A DNA stretch of 64,000 bases from Neotamlana nanhaiensis (GTDB lineage: Bacteria; Bacteroidota; Bacteroidia; Flavobacteriales; Flavobacteriaceae), in contig NZ_JTDV01000005.1 of assembly GCF_000943555.1 (NCBI RefSeq), positions 1 through 64,000 of the forward strand. The letters are read 5' to 3'. Below the pieces are notes generated by a model. It did no database searches, was not told the origin of the DNA, and saw nothing but the letters and a program-made list of their open reading frames with translations. Numbering within the stretch: position 1 is the stretch's first letter; the number at the start of each line of letters is the position of its first letter. Positions 33,208-42,960 of this stretch are shown piece after piece. The position numbers and the translations under genes were made by a program.

Positions 33208-35652
33208 TTAATCGTTTGCAATTCTAATAATATCGGCAAATAAACCTGATGCGGTAACATCGGCGCCAGCACCAGCACCTTTTATAATCATAGGTTGGTT
33301 AACATAGCGTTTTGTGTAAAACATTACAATATTGTCACTACCTTCTAAATTATAAAACGGATGACCTTCCGGAATTTCTTGTAAACCAACGCTCGCTTTG
33401 CCTTCGTTAAATTGTGCTACATATTTTAACTGACAATTATTCGCTTTCGCGGAAGCATATAAACTTTGGTAATGCGCTTCATCGGTTTTTAAAGTTTCGT
33501 AGAAATCATCAACCGAATCACTTTTTAAACCAGCTTCCGAAAGGAAAGGCTCATTTTTAATATCTTCTAAATTCATTTCTACACCGCTTTCACGAGCTAG
33601 TATTAATATTTTTCTCGCTACATCTACGCCACTTAAATCAATTCTTGGATCTGGTTCGGTATAGCCTTCAGCACCAGCTTGTTTAACTACATCGTAGAAC
33701 TTAGTTTTATCATTAAAATTATTAAACACAAAGTTTAAACTACCTGATAAAACCGCATGGATTGAGGTTATTTTATCACCAGAAGCCACCAAATTATTCA
33801 AAGTATCTAATATTGGTAAGCCTGCACCAACATTGGTTTCAAATAAAAATGGCGCGTTGTATTTTAACGATAAGGTTTTAAGTAATTTGTAGTTTTCAAA
33901 ATCGCTTGCACAAGCAATTTTGTTACATGCCACAACACCAATGCTTTCGCGTAAATATTTTTCGTAAAAATTTGCGACATCGTAATTTGCTGTAACATCA
34001 ACAAAAATACTGTTTCGTAAGTTTAACGCTTTTGTACCTTCAAAAAAGCCTTGTAATGACGCTTTTTCACCGTTTTCTAGTTGTTCTTTCCAATTAGATA
34101 AGTCTATTCCAGAATCGTTGAAAATCATTTTTCTAGAATTTGATAATCCAGCTACACGAAGGTTTATTTTTAAATTCTTTTTTAAGTAATCGTGCTGTTG
34201 TTTAATTTGTTCTACAAGTTTTTCACCAACATTTCCAACACCTGTAATAAATACATTAAGTTGTTTTGTTTTGGCTTCAAAAAACTGTTCATGCAATGTG
34301 TTTAGTGCTTTTTTCACATCTTTTTCTGCAATTACTGCCGAAATGTTTTTCTCTGAAGCCCCTTGTGCAATCGCACGAATATTAATATTGTTTTTACCAA
34401 GAGCACTAAACATTTTACCACTAATACCTTGGTGGTTTTTCATGTTATCACCAACTAATGCGACGATAGATAATTCGTTTTCAATAATTATCGGGTCTAT
34501 TTTATGAAGCGCAATTTCGTTGTTAAAAGCATCATCAATGGCTGCTTTTGCTTTTAAAGCATCAGCATCATTAATGCCTAAACAAATAGAATGTTCGGAA
34601 GAAGCTTGAGTAATTAAAATCACATTAATTTTTTCCTGCGAAAGTGTTTCAAACAAACGTTTAGAAAATCCTGGAATGCCAACCATCCCACTTCCTTGTA
34701 GTGTTAACAAGGCAATATTCGAAATATTACTAATGCCTTTTACTGGTTTAGAGGCGTTTACTTCTTCGTTAGAAATTACTGTTCCAACTGCTTCGGGCTC
34801 TAAAGTATTTTTTATGTGAATTGGAATATTTAAATCTAAAACAGGCTGCACCGTTGGCGGATATAACACTTTGGCACCAAAATGCGATAATTCCATCGCC
34901 TCTTGATACGATATTTTCTCGATAGGGTAGGCTTGCTTAACTAATTTTGGATTGGTTGTAAACATACCGCTTACATCAGTCCAAATTTCCAAAGCATTAA
35001 CCTTAAGTGCAGCTGCAACAATGGCTGCCGTAAAATCGGAACCGCCACGACCAAGCGTAGTTTGTTCTCCTGATTTAGATTTGGCAACAAAACCAGGTAA
35101 AATGGTGATTTTTTGATTTGCTGATTTAAAGTAATCTACAATGTTTTGGTTCGTGATGCTATAATCAACTTCGGCTTTTGTAAAGTTTGAATTGGTTACT
35201 ACTAATTCTTGAGTATTTTTACAAGCTGCGGAATGACCACGTTTTACTAATGTTTCTCCAATAATATAAGACGATAAAATTTCGCCAAAACTCACTAGTT
35301 TATCTGATGTTTTTGGCGATAATTCGTTAATTAAAAAGATGCCATCTAATAAGTATTTCAGTTCATTTAGACGCTGATTAACATAAGCAATAATACTTTG
35401 TCCTTTAAGCGGTGTTAACTCATTTATTATCGCTAAATGAGTTGCACTTATTGTGTTAAAGGTATCGTTGTATGCGTTGTCTTTATTTTGAGCTTGTTTT
35501 CCTGCAAGTAGTAATTTATCGGTAATACCACCAACAGCAGAAACCACACAAACCACCGATTCGTTTTTAGAATAATCTTCTAATATTTTTATGACACTAT
35601 TTATATTTTTTGAAGAACCTACAGATGTTCCTCCAAATTTTAAAACTTTCAT
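33208..35652 (-). CDS. thrA: Bifunctional aspartokinase/homoserine dehydrogenase
   Basis: 814 residues. The N-terminal aspartokinase domain begins MKVLKFGGTSVGSSKNI and holds FVAKSKSGEQTTLGRGGSDF; two ACT-type regulatory segments lie around residues 310-460; the homoserine dehydrogenase part starts at about 460 with VFITGVGNVGEKLVEQ and contains VACNKIACASDFENY and VLSGSLNFVFN. It catalyses the first and third steps of the threonine branch. It is preceded by a threonine-rich leader peptide and a putative attenuator, which suggests regulation by threonine and isoleucine supply. Confidence 0.97.
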   Translation of the reverse strand: MKVLKFGGTSVGSSKNINSVIKILEDYSKNESVVCVVSAVGGITDKLLLAGKQAQNKDNAYNDTFNTISATHLAIINELTPLKGQSIIAYVNQRLNELKYLLDGIFLINELSPKTSDKLVSFGEILSSYIIGETLVKRGHSAACKNTQELVVTNSNFTKAEVDYSITNQNIVDYFKSANQKITILPGFVAKSKSGEQTTLGRGGSDFTAAIVAAALKVNALEIWTDVSGMFTTNPKLVKQAYPIEKISYQEAMELSHFGAKVLYPPTVQPVLDLNIPIHIKNTLEPEAVGTVISNEEVNASKPVKGISNISNIALLTLQGSGMVGIPGFSKRLFETLSQEKINVILITQASSEHSICLGINDADALKAKAAIDDAFNNEIALHKIDPIIIENELSIVALVGDNMKNHQGISGKMFSALGKNNINIRAIAQGASEKNISAVIAEKDVKKALNTLHEQFFEAKTKQLNVFITGVGNVGEKLVEQIKQQHDYLKKNLKINLRVAGLSNSRKMIFNDSGIDLSNWKEQLENGEKASLQGFFEGTKALNLRNSIFVDVTANYDVANFYEKYLRESIGVVACNKIACASDFENYKLLKTLSLKYNAPFLFETNVGAGLPILDTLNNLVASGDKITSIHAVLSGSLNFVFNNFNDKTKFYDVVKQAGAEGYTEPDPRIDLSGVDVARKILILARESGVEMNLEDIKNEPFLSEAGLKSDSVDDFYETLKTDEAHYQSLYASAKANNCQLKYVAQFNEGKASVGLQEIPEGHPFYNLEGSDNIVMFYTKRYVNQPMIIKGAGAGADVTASGLFADIIRIAND

Positions 35653-35669
35653 GTTTTTTTAAATGAATA

Positions 35670-35711
35670 ATTAAAAATAAAATTAAAAATGCTGTAATTA
35701 AAAAAATTACA
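35670..35711 (-). terminator. Candidate attenuator terminator of the thr operon
   Basis: On the minus strand TGTAATT (35711-35705) and AATTACA (35699-35693) can pair around a T loop and are followed by GCATTTTTAATTTT. It lies between the leader peptide and thrA, as an attenuator would; the stem is short and AT-only, so the call is tentative. Confidence 0.4.
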
Positions 35712-35734
35712 AAATCTGCTTGAAGTATATATAA

Positions 35735-35842
35735 TTAACAACCCCAAAGGGTAGTGGTAATTGTAGTTAAGCCAATAGTAAAAGTGCCTTTTGCAGAAGT
35801 AAAAGGTGTAGAAATAATTATATTTTGGCTTAAATAGTTCAT
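35735..35842 (-). CDS. Threonine operon leader peptide
   Basis: A 35-codon ORF, too short for a normal gene call, starts at ATG 35842 and ends at TAA 35737-35735, 82 bases before thrA. It has nine Thr and five Ile; the end reads TIGLTTITTTLWGC, so a run of seven residues just before the end (TTITTT in ACT ACA ATT ACC ACT ACC) would stall when charged tRNA-Thr or tRNA-Ile is scarce. E. coli thrL uses the same logic with a different sequence. A TACTTTTG -7 box is just upstream, and an ACCC-TTTG-GGGT hairpin overlaps the final codons. Confidence 0.75.
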   Translation of the reverse strand: MNYLSQNIIISTPFTSAKGTFTIGLTTITTTLWGC

Positions 35843-35860
35843 TGTATTAATTATACATTT

Positions 35861-35868
35861 CAAAAGTA
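35861..35868 (-). promoter_or_regulatory. Candidate -7 box of the thr operon promoter
   Basis: TACTTTTG on the minus strand, 18 bases before the leader peptide ATG, fits TAnnTTTG. No clear TTG -33 element was seen. Confidence 0.5.
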
Positions 35869-35988
35869 TTACTTTTAGTTAAATAAAAAAATTAAAAGTT
35901 TTTTTTTAATGTATTCTTATATTGAAGTTAATTTCGTTTAATATTTTTAACGAAAATTATTTTGAACTGAAAAATTGATAATACGCAA

Positions 35989-37539
35989 ATGAAGATTTTC
36001 TCTAAAGCACAAATATATGAAGGTGATCGCTTAACGGCAGAGCGTCAAAATATTTCATCAACCGATTTAATGGAGCGTGCAGGTACCCAAATTTTTAATT
36101 GGATGCATGCCCGAATGCAAGGGGCTCAAGTGCCCATTCATATTTTTTGTGGTATTGGAAATAATGGCGGCGACGGACTCGTTTTAGCGCGACATTTAGT
36201 TCTTGATGGTTATAACGTAAAAACTTATATCATTAATTATAGTGACAAGCGTTCAAAAGACTTTTTAATTAATTATGATCGTATAAAAAACACCACTAAA
36301 GATTGGCCTGTTTTATTAAGTGATGCTGAAGAGTTGCCCGAAATACACCCAAACGACATTATAGTTGATGCTGTTTTTGGCATAGGCTTAAATCGTCCTG
36401 TGGTAAATTGGGTTAAAACACTTTTCATGCATTTTAAAGCGAGTAAAGCGTTTACACTTTCTATCGATATTCCTTCAGGATTATTTGTTGATAAACCTGT
36501 TGAAGATGAAGATGCTGTAGTTTATGCTGGTTTCACCTTAAGTTTCGCATCGCCTAAATTGGTGTTCTTTTTACCCGAAACCGCGAAATATACCGTACAA
36601 TGGGAAATTTTAGATATTGGTTTAGACCAAGAATATACATTTACCACCCAAACCGAAACCGAACTTATTAGCAAATACGAAGTCTTGCCAAATTACAGAC
36701 CTCGCGACAAATTTTCGCATAAAGGCCAATTTGGACATAGTTTAATAATTGGCGGTAGTTATGGTAAAATAGGAGCGGTTACTTTGGCCAGTAAAGCAGC
36801 ATTATCTACAGGAGCTGGTTTGGTTACAGCTTTTATACCGAAATGTGGTTATCAAATTCTACAAACCGCTTTTCCTGAAGCTATGGTGATTACAGATGAT
36901 TCAGAAACAACCATTACCAATATTAATTTTGATATTGAACCAACAGTAATTGCTTTTGGAGTTGGAATTGGAAAACATGTTGAAACTGTAAAAACGTTTG
37001 AAGCTTTTTTAAAAACAAATAAAGCACCATTAGTTATTGATGCCGATGGATTAAATATTTTAGCTGAAAATAAAGGTCTTTTAAAATTATTGCCACCAGA
37101 ATGTGTTTTAACACCACATCCAAAAGAATTAGAGCGTTTAATTGGAGCATGGGCAAACGATTTTGAAAAGTTAGATAAAGCCAAAGCTTTCGCTGAAAAA
37201 TATAAGATTGTTTTAGTAATTAAAGGTGCAAATACCATAACCATTTTTAATAATAAACAGTTTGTAAACACCACTGGTAATCCAGGTTTAGCAACTGCGG
37301 GTAGCGGCGATGTTTTAACCGGAATAATTACAGGTTTAATATCTCAAGGTTATCATACGTTATCTGCTGCAATATTTGGAGTGTATTTACATGGAAAAGC
37401 CGCCGATATAGCCGTTGAAGATTCGGGTTACGAAAGTCTGTTAGCAACCCATGTTATAGAAAACATTGGTAAAGCTATTGTAGATTTATTTGCACAACCT
37501 GAACAACATGAGGCCGCGCAACAAAGCCAAGAAAATTAA
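35989..37539 (+). CDS. nnr: Bifunctional NAD(P)H-hydrate repair enzyme (epimerase and dehydratase)
   Basis: 516 residues. Residues 1 to about 215 form the NAD(P)HX epimerase (FCGIGNNGGDGLVLARHL; DAVFGIGLNRPV) and the C-terminal half the ADP-dependent dehydratase of the ribokinase-like fold (HKGQFGHSLIIGGSYGKIGA; VIDADGLNIL; NPGLATAGSGDVLTGII). It repairs hydrated NAD(P)H in the cytoplasm. The C-terminal tail after residue about 500 is Gln/Glu-rich (AQPEQHEAAQQSQEN). The gene is single; the divergent neighbour is the threonine operon. Confidence 0.96.
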   Translation: MKIFSKAQIYEGDRLTAERQNISSTDLMERAGTQIFNWMHARMQGAQVPIHIFCGIGNNGGDGLVLARHLVLDGYNVKTYIINYSDKRSKDFLINYDRIKNTTKDWPVLLSDAEELPEIHPNDIIVDAVFGIGLNRPVVNWVKTLFMHFKASKAFTLSIDIPSGLFVDKPVEDEDAVVYAGFTLSFASPKLVFFLPETAKYTVQWEILDIGLDQEYTFTTQTETELISKYEVLPNYRPRDKFSHKGQFGHSLIIGGSYGKIGAVTLASKAALSTGAGLVTAFIPKCGYQILQTAFPEAMVITDDSETTITNINFDIEPTVIAFGVGIGKHVETVKTFEAFLKTNKAPLVIDADGLNILAENKGLLKLLPPECVLTPHPKELERLIGAWANDFEKLDKAKAFAEKYKIVLVIKGANTITIFNNKQFVNTTGNPGLATAGSGDVLTGIITGLISQGYHTLSAAIFGVYLHGKAADIAVEDSGYESLLATHVIENIGKAIVDLFAQPEQHEAAQQSQEN

Positions 37540-37570
37540 ATTTAAGGCAACAAGACAGTAAATTAGACGG

Positions 37571-38797
37571 TTATTCTAAATCTGTTGGTAGCTCAAAAAC
37601 CTTCAAATTAAAGTAGGGAAGGGCTGCTATTAAATGATCGAACACATCGGCAATAATATATTCGTAGTTAGCCCAACGTTTATCGCTACTAAAAGCATAA
37701 ATTTCTAAAGGAATACCTTGTGTGGTTGGTGCTAACTGACGTACCATAATCATCATATCTTTATTTATAGCCGAATGTTGATTTAAATACGTATCAATAT
37801 ATTTTCTGAAAACACCAAAATTGGTTAAGTTTCTACCATTTATTAAAACCGATTTATCCGCTTGATGTGTTTCATTAAAACTGATAATATCCGCTTGACG
37901 GTTTTGTAAATAATCGGTAATTAATTGAATCTTTTTTAAATCTTCAACCTCAGTTTCGGTTAAATATTTAATGCTGCTTTGTTTTATAATTAGAGCGCGT
38001 TTAATCCGTCTACCATCTGAATTAGTCATACCGCGCCAGTTTTTAAACGAATCGGAGATGAGGGCATAAGTTGGAATAGTGGTGATGGTTTTATCGAAAT
38101 TTTGGACTTTTACAGTGGCCAAGGTAATTTCAATAACATCGCCATCGGCACCGTATTTTTCAAAGGTAATCCAATCGCCAATGCGTACCATATCGTTAAT
38201 AGACACCTGAATACTGGCTACAAAACCTAAAATAGTATCTTTAAAAACCAATAAAATAACTGCCGAAATAGCTCCTAAACCAGTCAGAAATTGTAAAAAG
38301 GGGATACCTGTTACAATAGCAATGGAAGACATAATGCCACCAAGCCAAGCAAAAATCATAAATACCTGAATGTAGCTCGCAATAGGTTTGTCTTTAAAGC
38401 GTGGTAAAGTTTTTAAATAATCTTTTATGGTGTTTAGTAGACTGCGAACAATCCATAAAGTGAGTACAATTCCGAAAACTTTTAAGGCTTTTTCAACGGG
38501 TAATTCAAAGTTTGGAAAATCGGAAAAAACAATAGGAAAGTATTCCAGAGTAATGATGAGCGGAATAATATGCGCCACATTTCGTGGGACTTTGTTTGAA
38601 ATTAATAAGTCGTCGAAATTAGTTTTAGATTTTGTTGCAAATTGATTGAATGATACGACTAAAATGCGCTTTACAATAAAATCGGTAATAAGTACAACTA
38701 CAATAAGTGCCACGAGTAAAATTCCCATGTTTAAATAACTTGCCGAAGTTTCTGTAAAACCTTTAGAAACTAAAAGGTCGTAAAAATAATGTTTCAT
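37571..38797 (-). CDS. MscS-like mechanosensitive ion channel protein
   Basis: 408 residues. Several transmembrane segments occupy the first half (about residues 22-45, 70-90, 100-120, 145-165), followed by the MscS pore-lining and beta domain: GLGAISAVILLVFKDTILGFVASIQV and DMVRIGDWITFEKYGADGDVIEITLATVKVQNFDKT. The C-terminal region resembles YbdG-type channels rather than MscS itself. It likely protects against osmotic shock. It is 7 bp from the DUF3817 gene in the same direction. Confidence 0.92.
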   Translation of the reverse strand: MKHYFYDLLVSKGFTETSASYLNMGILLVALIVVVLITDFIVKRILVVSFNQFATKSKTNFDDLLISNKVPRNVAHIIPLIITLEYFPIVFSDFPNFELPVEKALKVFGIVLTLWIVRSLLNTIKDYLKTLPRFKDKPIASYIQVFMIFAWLGGIMSSIAIVTGIPFLQFLTGLGAISAVILLVFKDTILGFVASIQVSINDMVRIGDWITFEKYGADGDVIEITLATVKVQNFDKTITTIPTYALISDSFKNWRGMTNSDGRRIKRALIIKQSSIKYLTETEVEDLKKIQLITDYLQNRQADIISFNETHQADKSVLINGRNLTNFGVFRKYIDTYLNQHSAINKDMMIMVRQLAPTTQGIPLEIYAFSSDKRWANYEYIIADVFDHLIAALPYFNLKVFELPTDLE

Positions 38798-38804
38798 TGA
38801 AAAT

Positions 38805-39098
38805 TTATTTTACTGCAGGTTTTAAGTATTTATGGTCGATATAAAACGTACCAAACGGAATAACCGAAGCCACAAGAACCAACAAAAAGGTTTTGGTATT
38901 CCATTTATAATCACTTTTTAACATAAAAGCAAAAACCACATAAAGCATAAATAAAATGCCGTGTGGCATACCTAAAAGTTTTACATACTCAGGATTTCCT
39001 GATATGTATTTTATTGGTGTAGCGATAAATAATAATAAGATATACGAAACGCCCTCAAGAAAAGCGACTAAACGAAATATATTTTTAAATGAAAACAT
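38805..39098 (-). CDS. DUF3817 family membrane protein
   Basis: 97 residues, about three transmembrane segments. The motifs FLEGVSYILLLFIATPIKYI, GMPHGILFMLYVVFAF and IPFGTFYIDHKYL fit DUF3817, an integral membrane family of unknown role found in many bacteria. It is seven bases upstream of the MscS-like gene and probably co-transcribed. The size is typical (about 90-110 residues). Confidence 0.88.
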   Translation of the reverse strand: MFSFKNIFRLVAFLEGVSYILLLFIATPIKYISGNPEYVKLLGMPHGILFMLYVVFAFMLKSDYKWNTKTFLLVLVASVIPFGTFYIDHKYLKPAVK

Positions 39099-39371
<273 letters not shown>

Positions 39372-40853
39372 CTATGAATTTTGTAATTGTTGTTGCAGAC
39401 GAATTATTATAAATTCGGCAGGTCTTTGAATGGCAAGTCCTAATTCAACAATTAGTTTACCTTGTAAAACATCGTTTGCGGTCATGGTGCTTCCTAAACC
39501 GATGTTTACAAAATAGGCATCACTAGCTTTTGCTCCAGCTAAAGCCCCTTGTTTCCAAAGGTTTGTTAAAAAATTACTAATCATACTTTTTATTGTAGTC
39601 CAAGTATTAGCCTCGTTAGGCTCGAAAACAAACGTTTCTAAAGCATATTTAACAGATTGTTCTACCATTATTAAGGTTCGCACGGTGTTAATATAACGAT
39701 ATTCATTACTGTTTCCGTCTAAAGTACGTGCGCCCCAAACTAAAACACCTTTGCCCACAAAACTGCGAATAGCGTTAATCGATTTACCAGAAGCTGCATC
39801 AATATTTAAAGTTTCTTGTTGAGAATTACTTATAGCGATTGTTGGTTTAATAACCGAATTTAGCGACACATTTGCAGGCGCTTTCCAAACACCTCCATGG
39901 TTATCGACCATGGTGTAAACACCTGCCATAGCTGCCGATGGTGGTAAAATATTCAGTACTTTTTTTACAGCTTCAATTAATAAATTGTAGCTAGGGCTTA
40001 CAATTAAAAGTGCTTCATGCAGATTTTCCTCTCCATGAATAGTTTGATTTCCGTTTATAAATTCTTCAATTAATATTCTGGCCTTTTTTTCGGGAAGTAA
40101 ATTTGAAATTTCAGATAAATCAAGATTAATATTTTTAAAAGTGATTTCTTTTTTTGAATAAATCGATGTTTCAAGCCACGGATAATATGCAACACCATAT
40201 TTTAAATTTAAGTTACCAATATGATGCCTAAATTCTGTGATAACTTGAGTTGAAACAGTTTCAAACCCATTAAAAACATCGAGTACCGCTACCCTATTTT
40301 GCATTTCCGAACAATGTTTCAACACGTTTTGATATAAATGATAACAGTCTATTTTTGGTAAATTAACAGCATCTGGAATTACAATAATTGTTGGTTCAAG
40401 TTCCGTTTTTAATTGTTTTAAACCCGTTTTAAACTTTTCTTTATCTAAAACAATGTCATTTTTATTTTGGTATGTATCCACCGAAACCACATAACATGTT
40501 GTACCGCCATTATTAAAAAACAACTTTAAACTGGCATACATTAAGGCTTTTTGATTATTCGCAAAGTCCACGACATAATTAACACCATTTATAGTTGCTT
40601 CTGCTTGGGCATTATTGGGCGTTATATTTGGTAAAATGTTACATTTTGATGCAAACTCATTGCCAAAACGTTCTAAATATTCATTAAGGCTGTTAATTTT
40701 AGTAGGTATATTTAATAAGGAGTTGCCATTAAATTCAGCCTTTTCGGTATAACCTATAAATGCAGGAACCGCAGTTTCTACCTGAGCAATACTATTAGGA
40801 AAGCTATTTAATTCATTTATATAAACACCAGGCGTTTTATATTTCGCGCTCAT
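39372..40853 (-). CDS. Contractile tail sheath protein (phage/eCIS type), orphan
   Basis: 493 residues. The start MSAKYKTPGVYINELNSFPN and the segment VETAVPAFIGYTEKAE are typical of sheath subunits of extracellular contractile injection systems and R-type tailocins in Bacteroidota; the C-terminal part GARTLDGNSNEYRYINTVRTL, FVFEPNEANTWTTIKSMIS, LWKQGALAGAKASDAYFV and the end VELGLAIQRPAEFIIIRLQQQ match the sheath C-terminal domain. No tube, baseplate, spike, tape or ATPase gene is near it, so it cannot build a tail by itself. The gene has a normal length with no break. Divergent from an EamA gene. Confidence 0.88.
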   Translation of the reverse strand: MSAKYKTPGVYINELNSFPNSIAQVETAVPAFIGYTEKAEFNGNSLLNIPTKINSLNEYLERFGNEFASKCNILPNITPNNAQAEATINGVNYVVDFANNQKALMYASLKLFFNNGGTTCYVVSVDTYQNKNDIVLDKEKFKTGLKQLKTELEPTIIVIPDAVNLPKIDCYHLYQNVLKHCSEMQNRVAVLDVFNGFETVSTQVITEFRHHIGNLNLKYGVAYYPWLETSIYSKKEITFKNINLDLSEISNLLPEKKARILIEEFINGNQTIHGEENLHEALLIVSPSYNLLIEAVKKVLNILPPSAAMAGVYTMVDNHGGVWKAPANVSLNSVIKPTIAISNSQQETLNIDAASGKSINAIRSFVGKGVLVWGARTLDGNSNEYRYINTVRTLIMVEQSVKYALETFVFEPNEANTWTTIKSMISNFLTNLWKQGALAGAKASDAYFVNIGLGSTMTANDVLQGKLIVELGLAIQRPAEFIIIRLQQQLQNS

Positions 40854-40994
40854 AAACTAAAAATTAAATTTGTTAACCTCTCTAAATTAACGTTTTACAT
40901 TTTAAAACAAAAACTAGGTAAAAATTATCTTTAACCTAAATTTTAACTTAACCTAGTATATAAAAGCTAATTAAAGGGTATATTCGCGCCCATT

Positions 40995-41894
40995 ATGTGG
41001 ATGTACTTAGGTTTATTAGCAGCATTATTTTTAGGAATACACAATTTGTGTAAAAAGCATGCTGTACAAAACAACGAGACTTTTCCGGTGCTTTTAGGCT
41101 CGATTTTAAGCGGATTTTTACTTATTGGTTTATGTTACATCTTAAGCGTTTGCTACCCTAATTACGCCGAAAAAAACGGTTTTGTTTTTCAAAACATTTC
41201 GTGGCAGCAACATGGCTATATTTTTATTAAAGGCGTTATTTTAGCTGCGTCGTGGTTATTAGCTTATCAAGCATTAAAACATTTACCAATAACCATAGTA
41301 ACTCCTATACGGTCGGCAGGTCCTTTTTTTACCTTTATTGGTGCCATTGTAATTTACAGAGAAGCGCCAAATTTACATCAGTGGATTGGTTTTTTTCTAA
41401 TTATTTTTTCAGTGATTTTATACTCTAGAATTGGTAAAAAAGAAGGCATCATTTTTAAACGTAATAAATGGATTTTAGCCATTGTAGCCGCTACATTTTT
41501 AGGAGCTAGCAGTGGGTTGTACGATAAATTTCTAATTCAGAGTTTAAACCTAAACGCACAAACACTTCAATTTTGGTGCTGCTTTTATATTATTTTAATT
41601 TTGTTAGTAATTTTGGGCTTTACATGGTTTCCTTATGCTGTAAAACGACGAGCATTTAAGTTTCGGTGGTCCATTATAGCTGTTGGCGTGCTACTGCAAA
41701 TGGCCGATTATTTCTACTTTAAAGCTTTACAAGATCCAGAGGCTTTAATTATGTTGCTCTCTGCCATAAAACGAAGTCAAATTTTAATAGCGGTTCTTGT
41801 CGGTGGTATTATTTTTAAAGAACAAAACAAGCGTAAAAAACTCGTGCCTTTGGTTGGAATTATGCTTGGTGTGTTTTTAATTTTATACAGCTAA
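40995..41894 (+). CDS. EamA-family drug/metabolite transporter
   Basis: 299 residues with about ten hydrophobic segments in two halves. The first half includes GLLAALFLGIHNLCKKHAVQ, a variant of the EamA start, and the repeated fold has the phrases ITIVTPIRSAGPFFTFIGAIVIYREAPNLHQWIGF. Members export metabolites. It precedes an unknown membrane protein gene (87 bp gap), same direction. Divergent neighbour is the sheath gene. Confidence 0.88.
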   Translation: MWMYLGLLAALFLGIHNLCKKHAVQNNETFPVLLGSILSGFLLIGLCYILSVCYPNYAEKNGFVFQNISWQQHGYIFIKGVILAASWLLAYQALKHLPITIVTPIRSAGPFFTFIGAIVIYREAPNLHQWIGFFLIIFSVILYSRIGKKEGIIFKRNKWILAIVAATFLGASSGLYDKFLIQSLNLNAQTLQFWCCFYIILILLVILGFTWFPYAVKRRAFKFRWSIIAVGVLLQMADYFYFKALQDPEALIMLLSAIKRSQILIAVLVGGIIFKEQNKRKKLVPLVGIMLGVFLILYS

Positions 41895-41981
41895 TTCATT
41901 TTAAATAAATAAGGCTTTTTCCGATTTTCTTTAAAAGATTTTAATATCTTTAAATAAAGAAAATTCTTTACCTAGTAAATA

Positions 41982-42713
41982 ATGTCCCAAAATAAGATAT
42001 TCAAAAATGTTATTACAAACAAACTAAATGTCTTAGATATTCTTTTAGGGACTTCATTTTTAGCTTCAATAATTTTAAGTATTATAAAAAGCAAACAGCA
42101 ATTACTATTCACTATACCGCTAGTAATTGTTTGTATTAGTTTAAAATATATTGTTTTAGCTAAACATAAATTTAAAGTATTATTTCTTGTAGCACTAGCA
42201 TTTATACTAGCGGCGGATATATTAATTTTTAAAAACTTTCAAGCTAATTTTACTTACATTTCAGTTTTAACTACTCTGTGCCTGTTGTGCTATATCTTAA
42301 TTATAAAACAGTATTTAAAAAACGGCAAATTTCAAGGGTTTTTATCGGCTTCAGTATTATTAAGTATTGCTTTGGTTGCTTACGTATTATTTTCAGTTTT
42401 TAAGGTGTTAGTACTCGAACTTCCAAAAAAACAAATCATTTTAAGTGCTTTGTGTCTTTTTTGCTTTAGCTTATACTTTACAAGTATTGGCATTATTTAC
42501 TTAAAGAGCTATTATAAAAATGGTATTCTGTTGTTTATTTCCGGGATAGCCTATTTTTTTCAGTTGATTTTTAGCATCATAAACGAATTTTTACATTTTG
42601 AGCGAACATTTACTGTTTTAATAATAATTTGTCACGTAACTTCAGTATACCTTTTTATGAAGTTTATTTTAGAAGTAAAATCCACCGAACCCTATACCAT
42701 AAATTTTGAATAA
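41982..42713 (+). CDS. Hypothetical polytopic membrane protein
   Basis: 243 residues with about eight hydrophobic helices over the full length; no charged or cytoplasmic domain. It weakly resembles lysoplasmalogenase-like (YhhN) proteins in its spacing and phrase FILAADILIFKNF, but I cannot see the family's key pattern and do not assign it. It starts ATG at 41982 and follows an EamA transporter gene. Confidence 0.75.
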   Translation: MSQNKIFKNVITNKLNVLDILLGTSFLASIILSIIKSKQQLLFTIPLVIVCISLKYIVLAKHKFKVLFLVALAFILAADILIFKNFQANFTYISVLTTLCLLCYILIIKQYLKNGKFQGFLSASVLLSIALVAYVLFSVFKVLVLELPKKQIILSALCLFCFSLYFTSIGIIYLKSYYKNGILLFISGIAYFFQLIFSIINEFLHFERTFTVLIIICHVTSVYLFMKFILEVKSTEPYTINFE

Positions 42714-42960
42714 TTTTTAGGTTTCAAAATCCATTATTTCTACACTTCAAAATAAATAGATGCTTATTTTAATTCTAGTCATTATTGCAACATCCAAATT
42801 CAGTCTATCCTATTTGCATTTATATAATATTACCTTTTTAATGATAAATATTAACCGTTTTTACAAAAACACTAAATTAAATTCAATGTTTAGTTAATTT
42901 TAACATTATTTATTAAAAAAAAGCTATAATTTAGAATTCTAAATTAACAAAATCCAAACC

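Noticed and set aside
39372-40853. A prophage or complete contractile injection system around the sheath gene
   Set aside because: No tube, baseplate, capsid, terminase, integrase or ATPase genes in either direction; neighbours are ordinary chromosomal genes.
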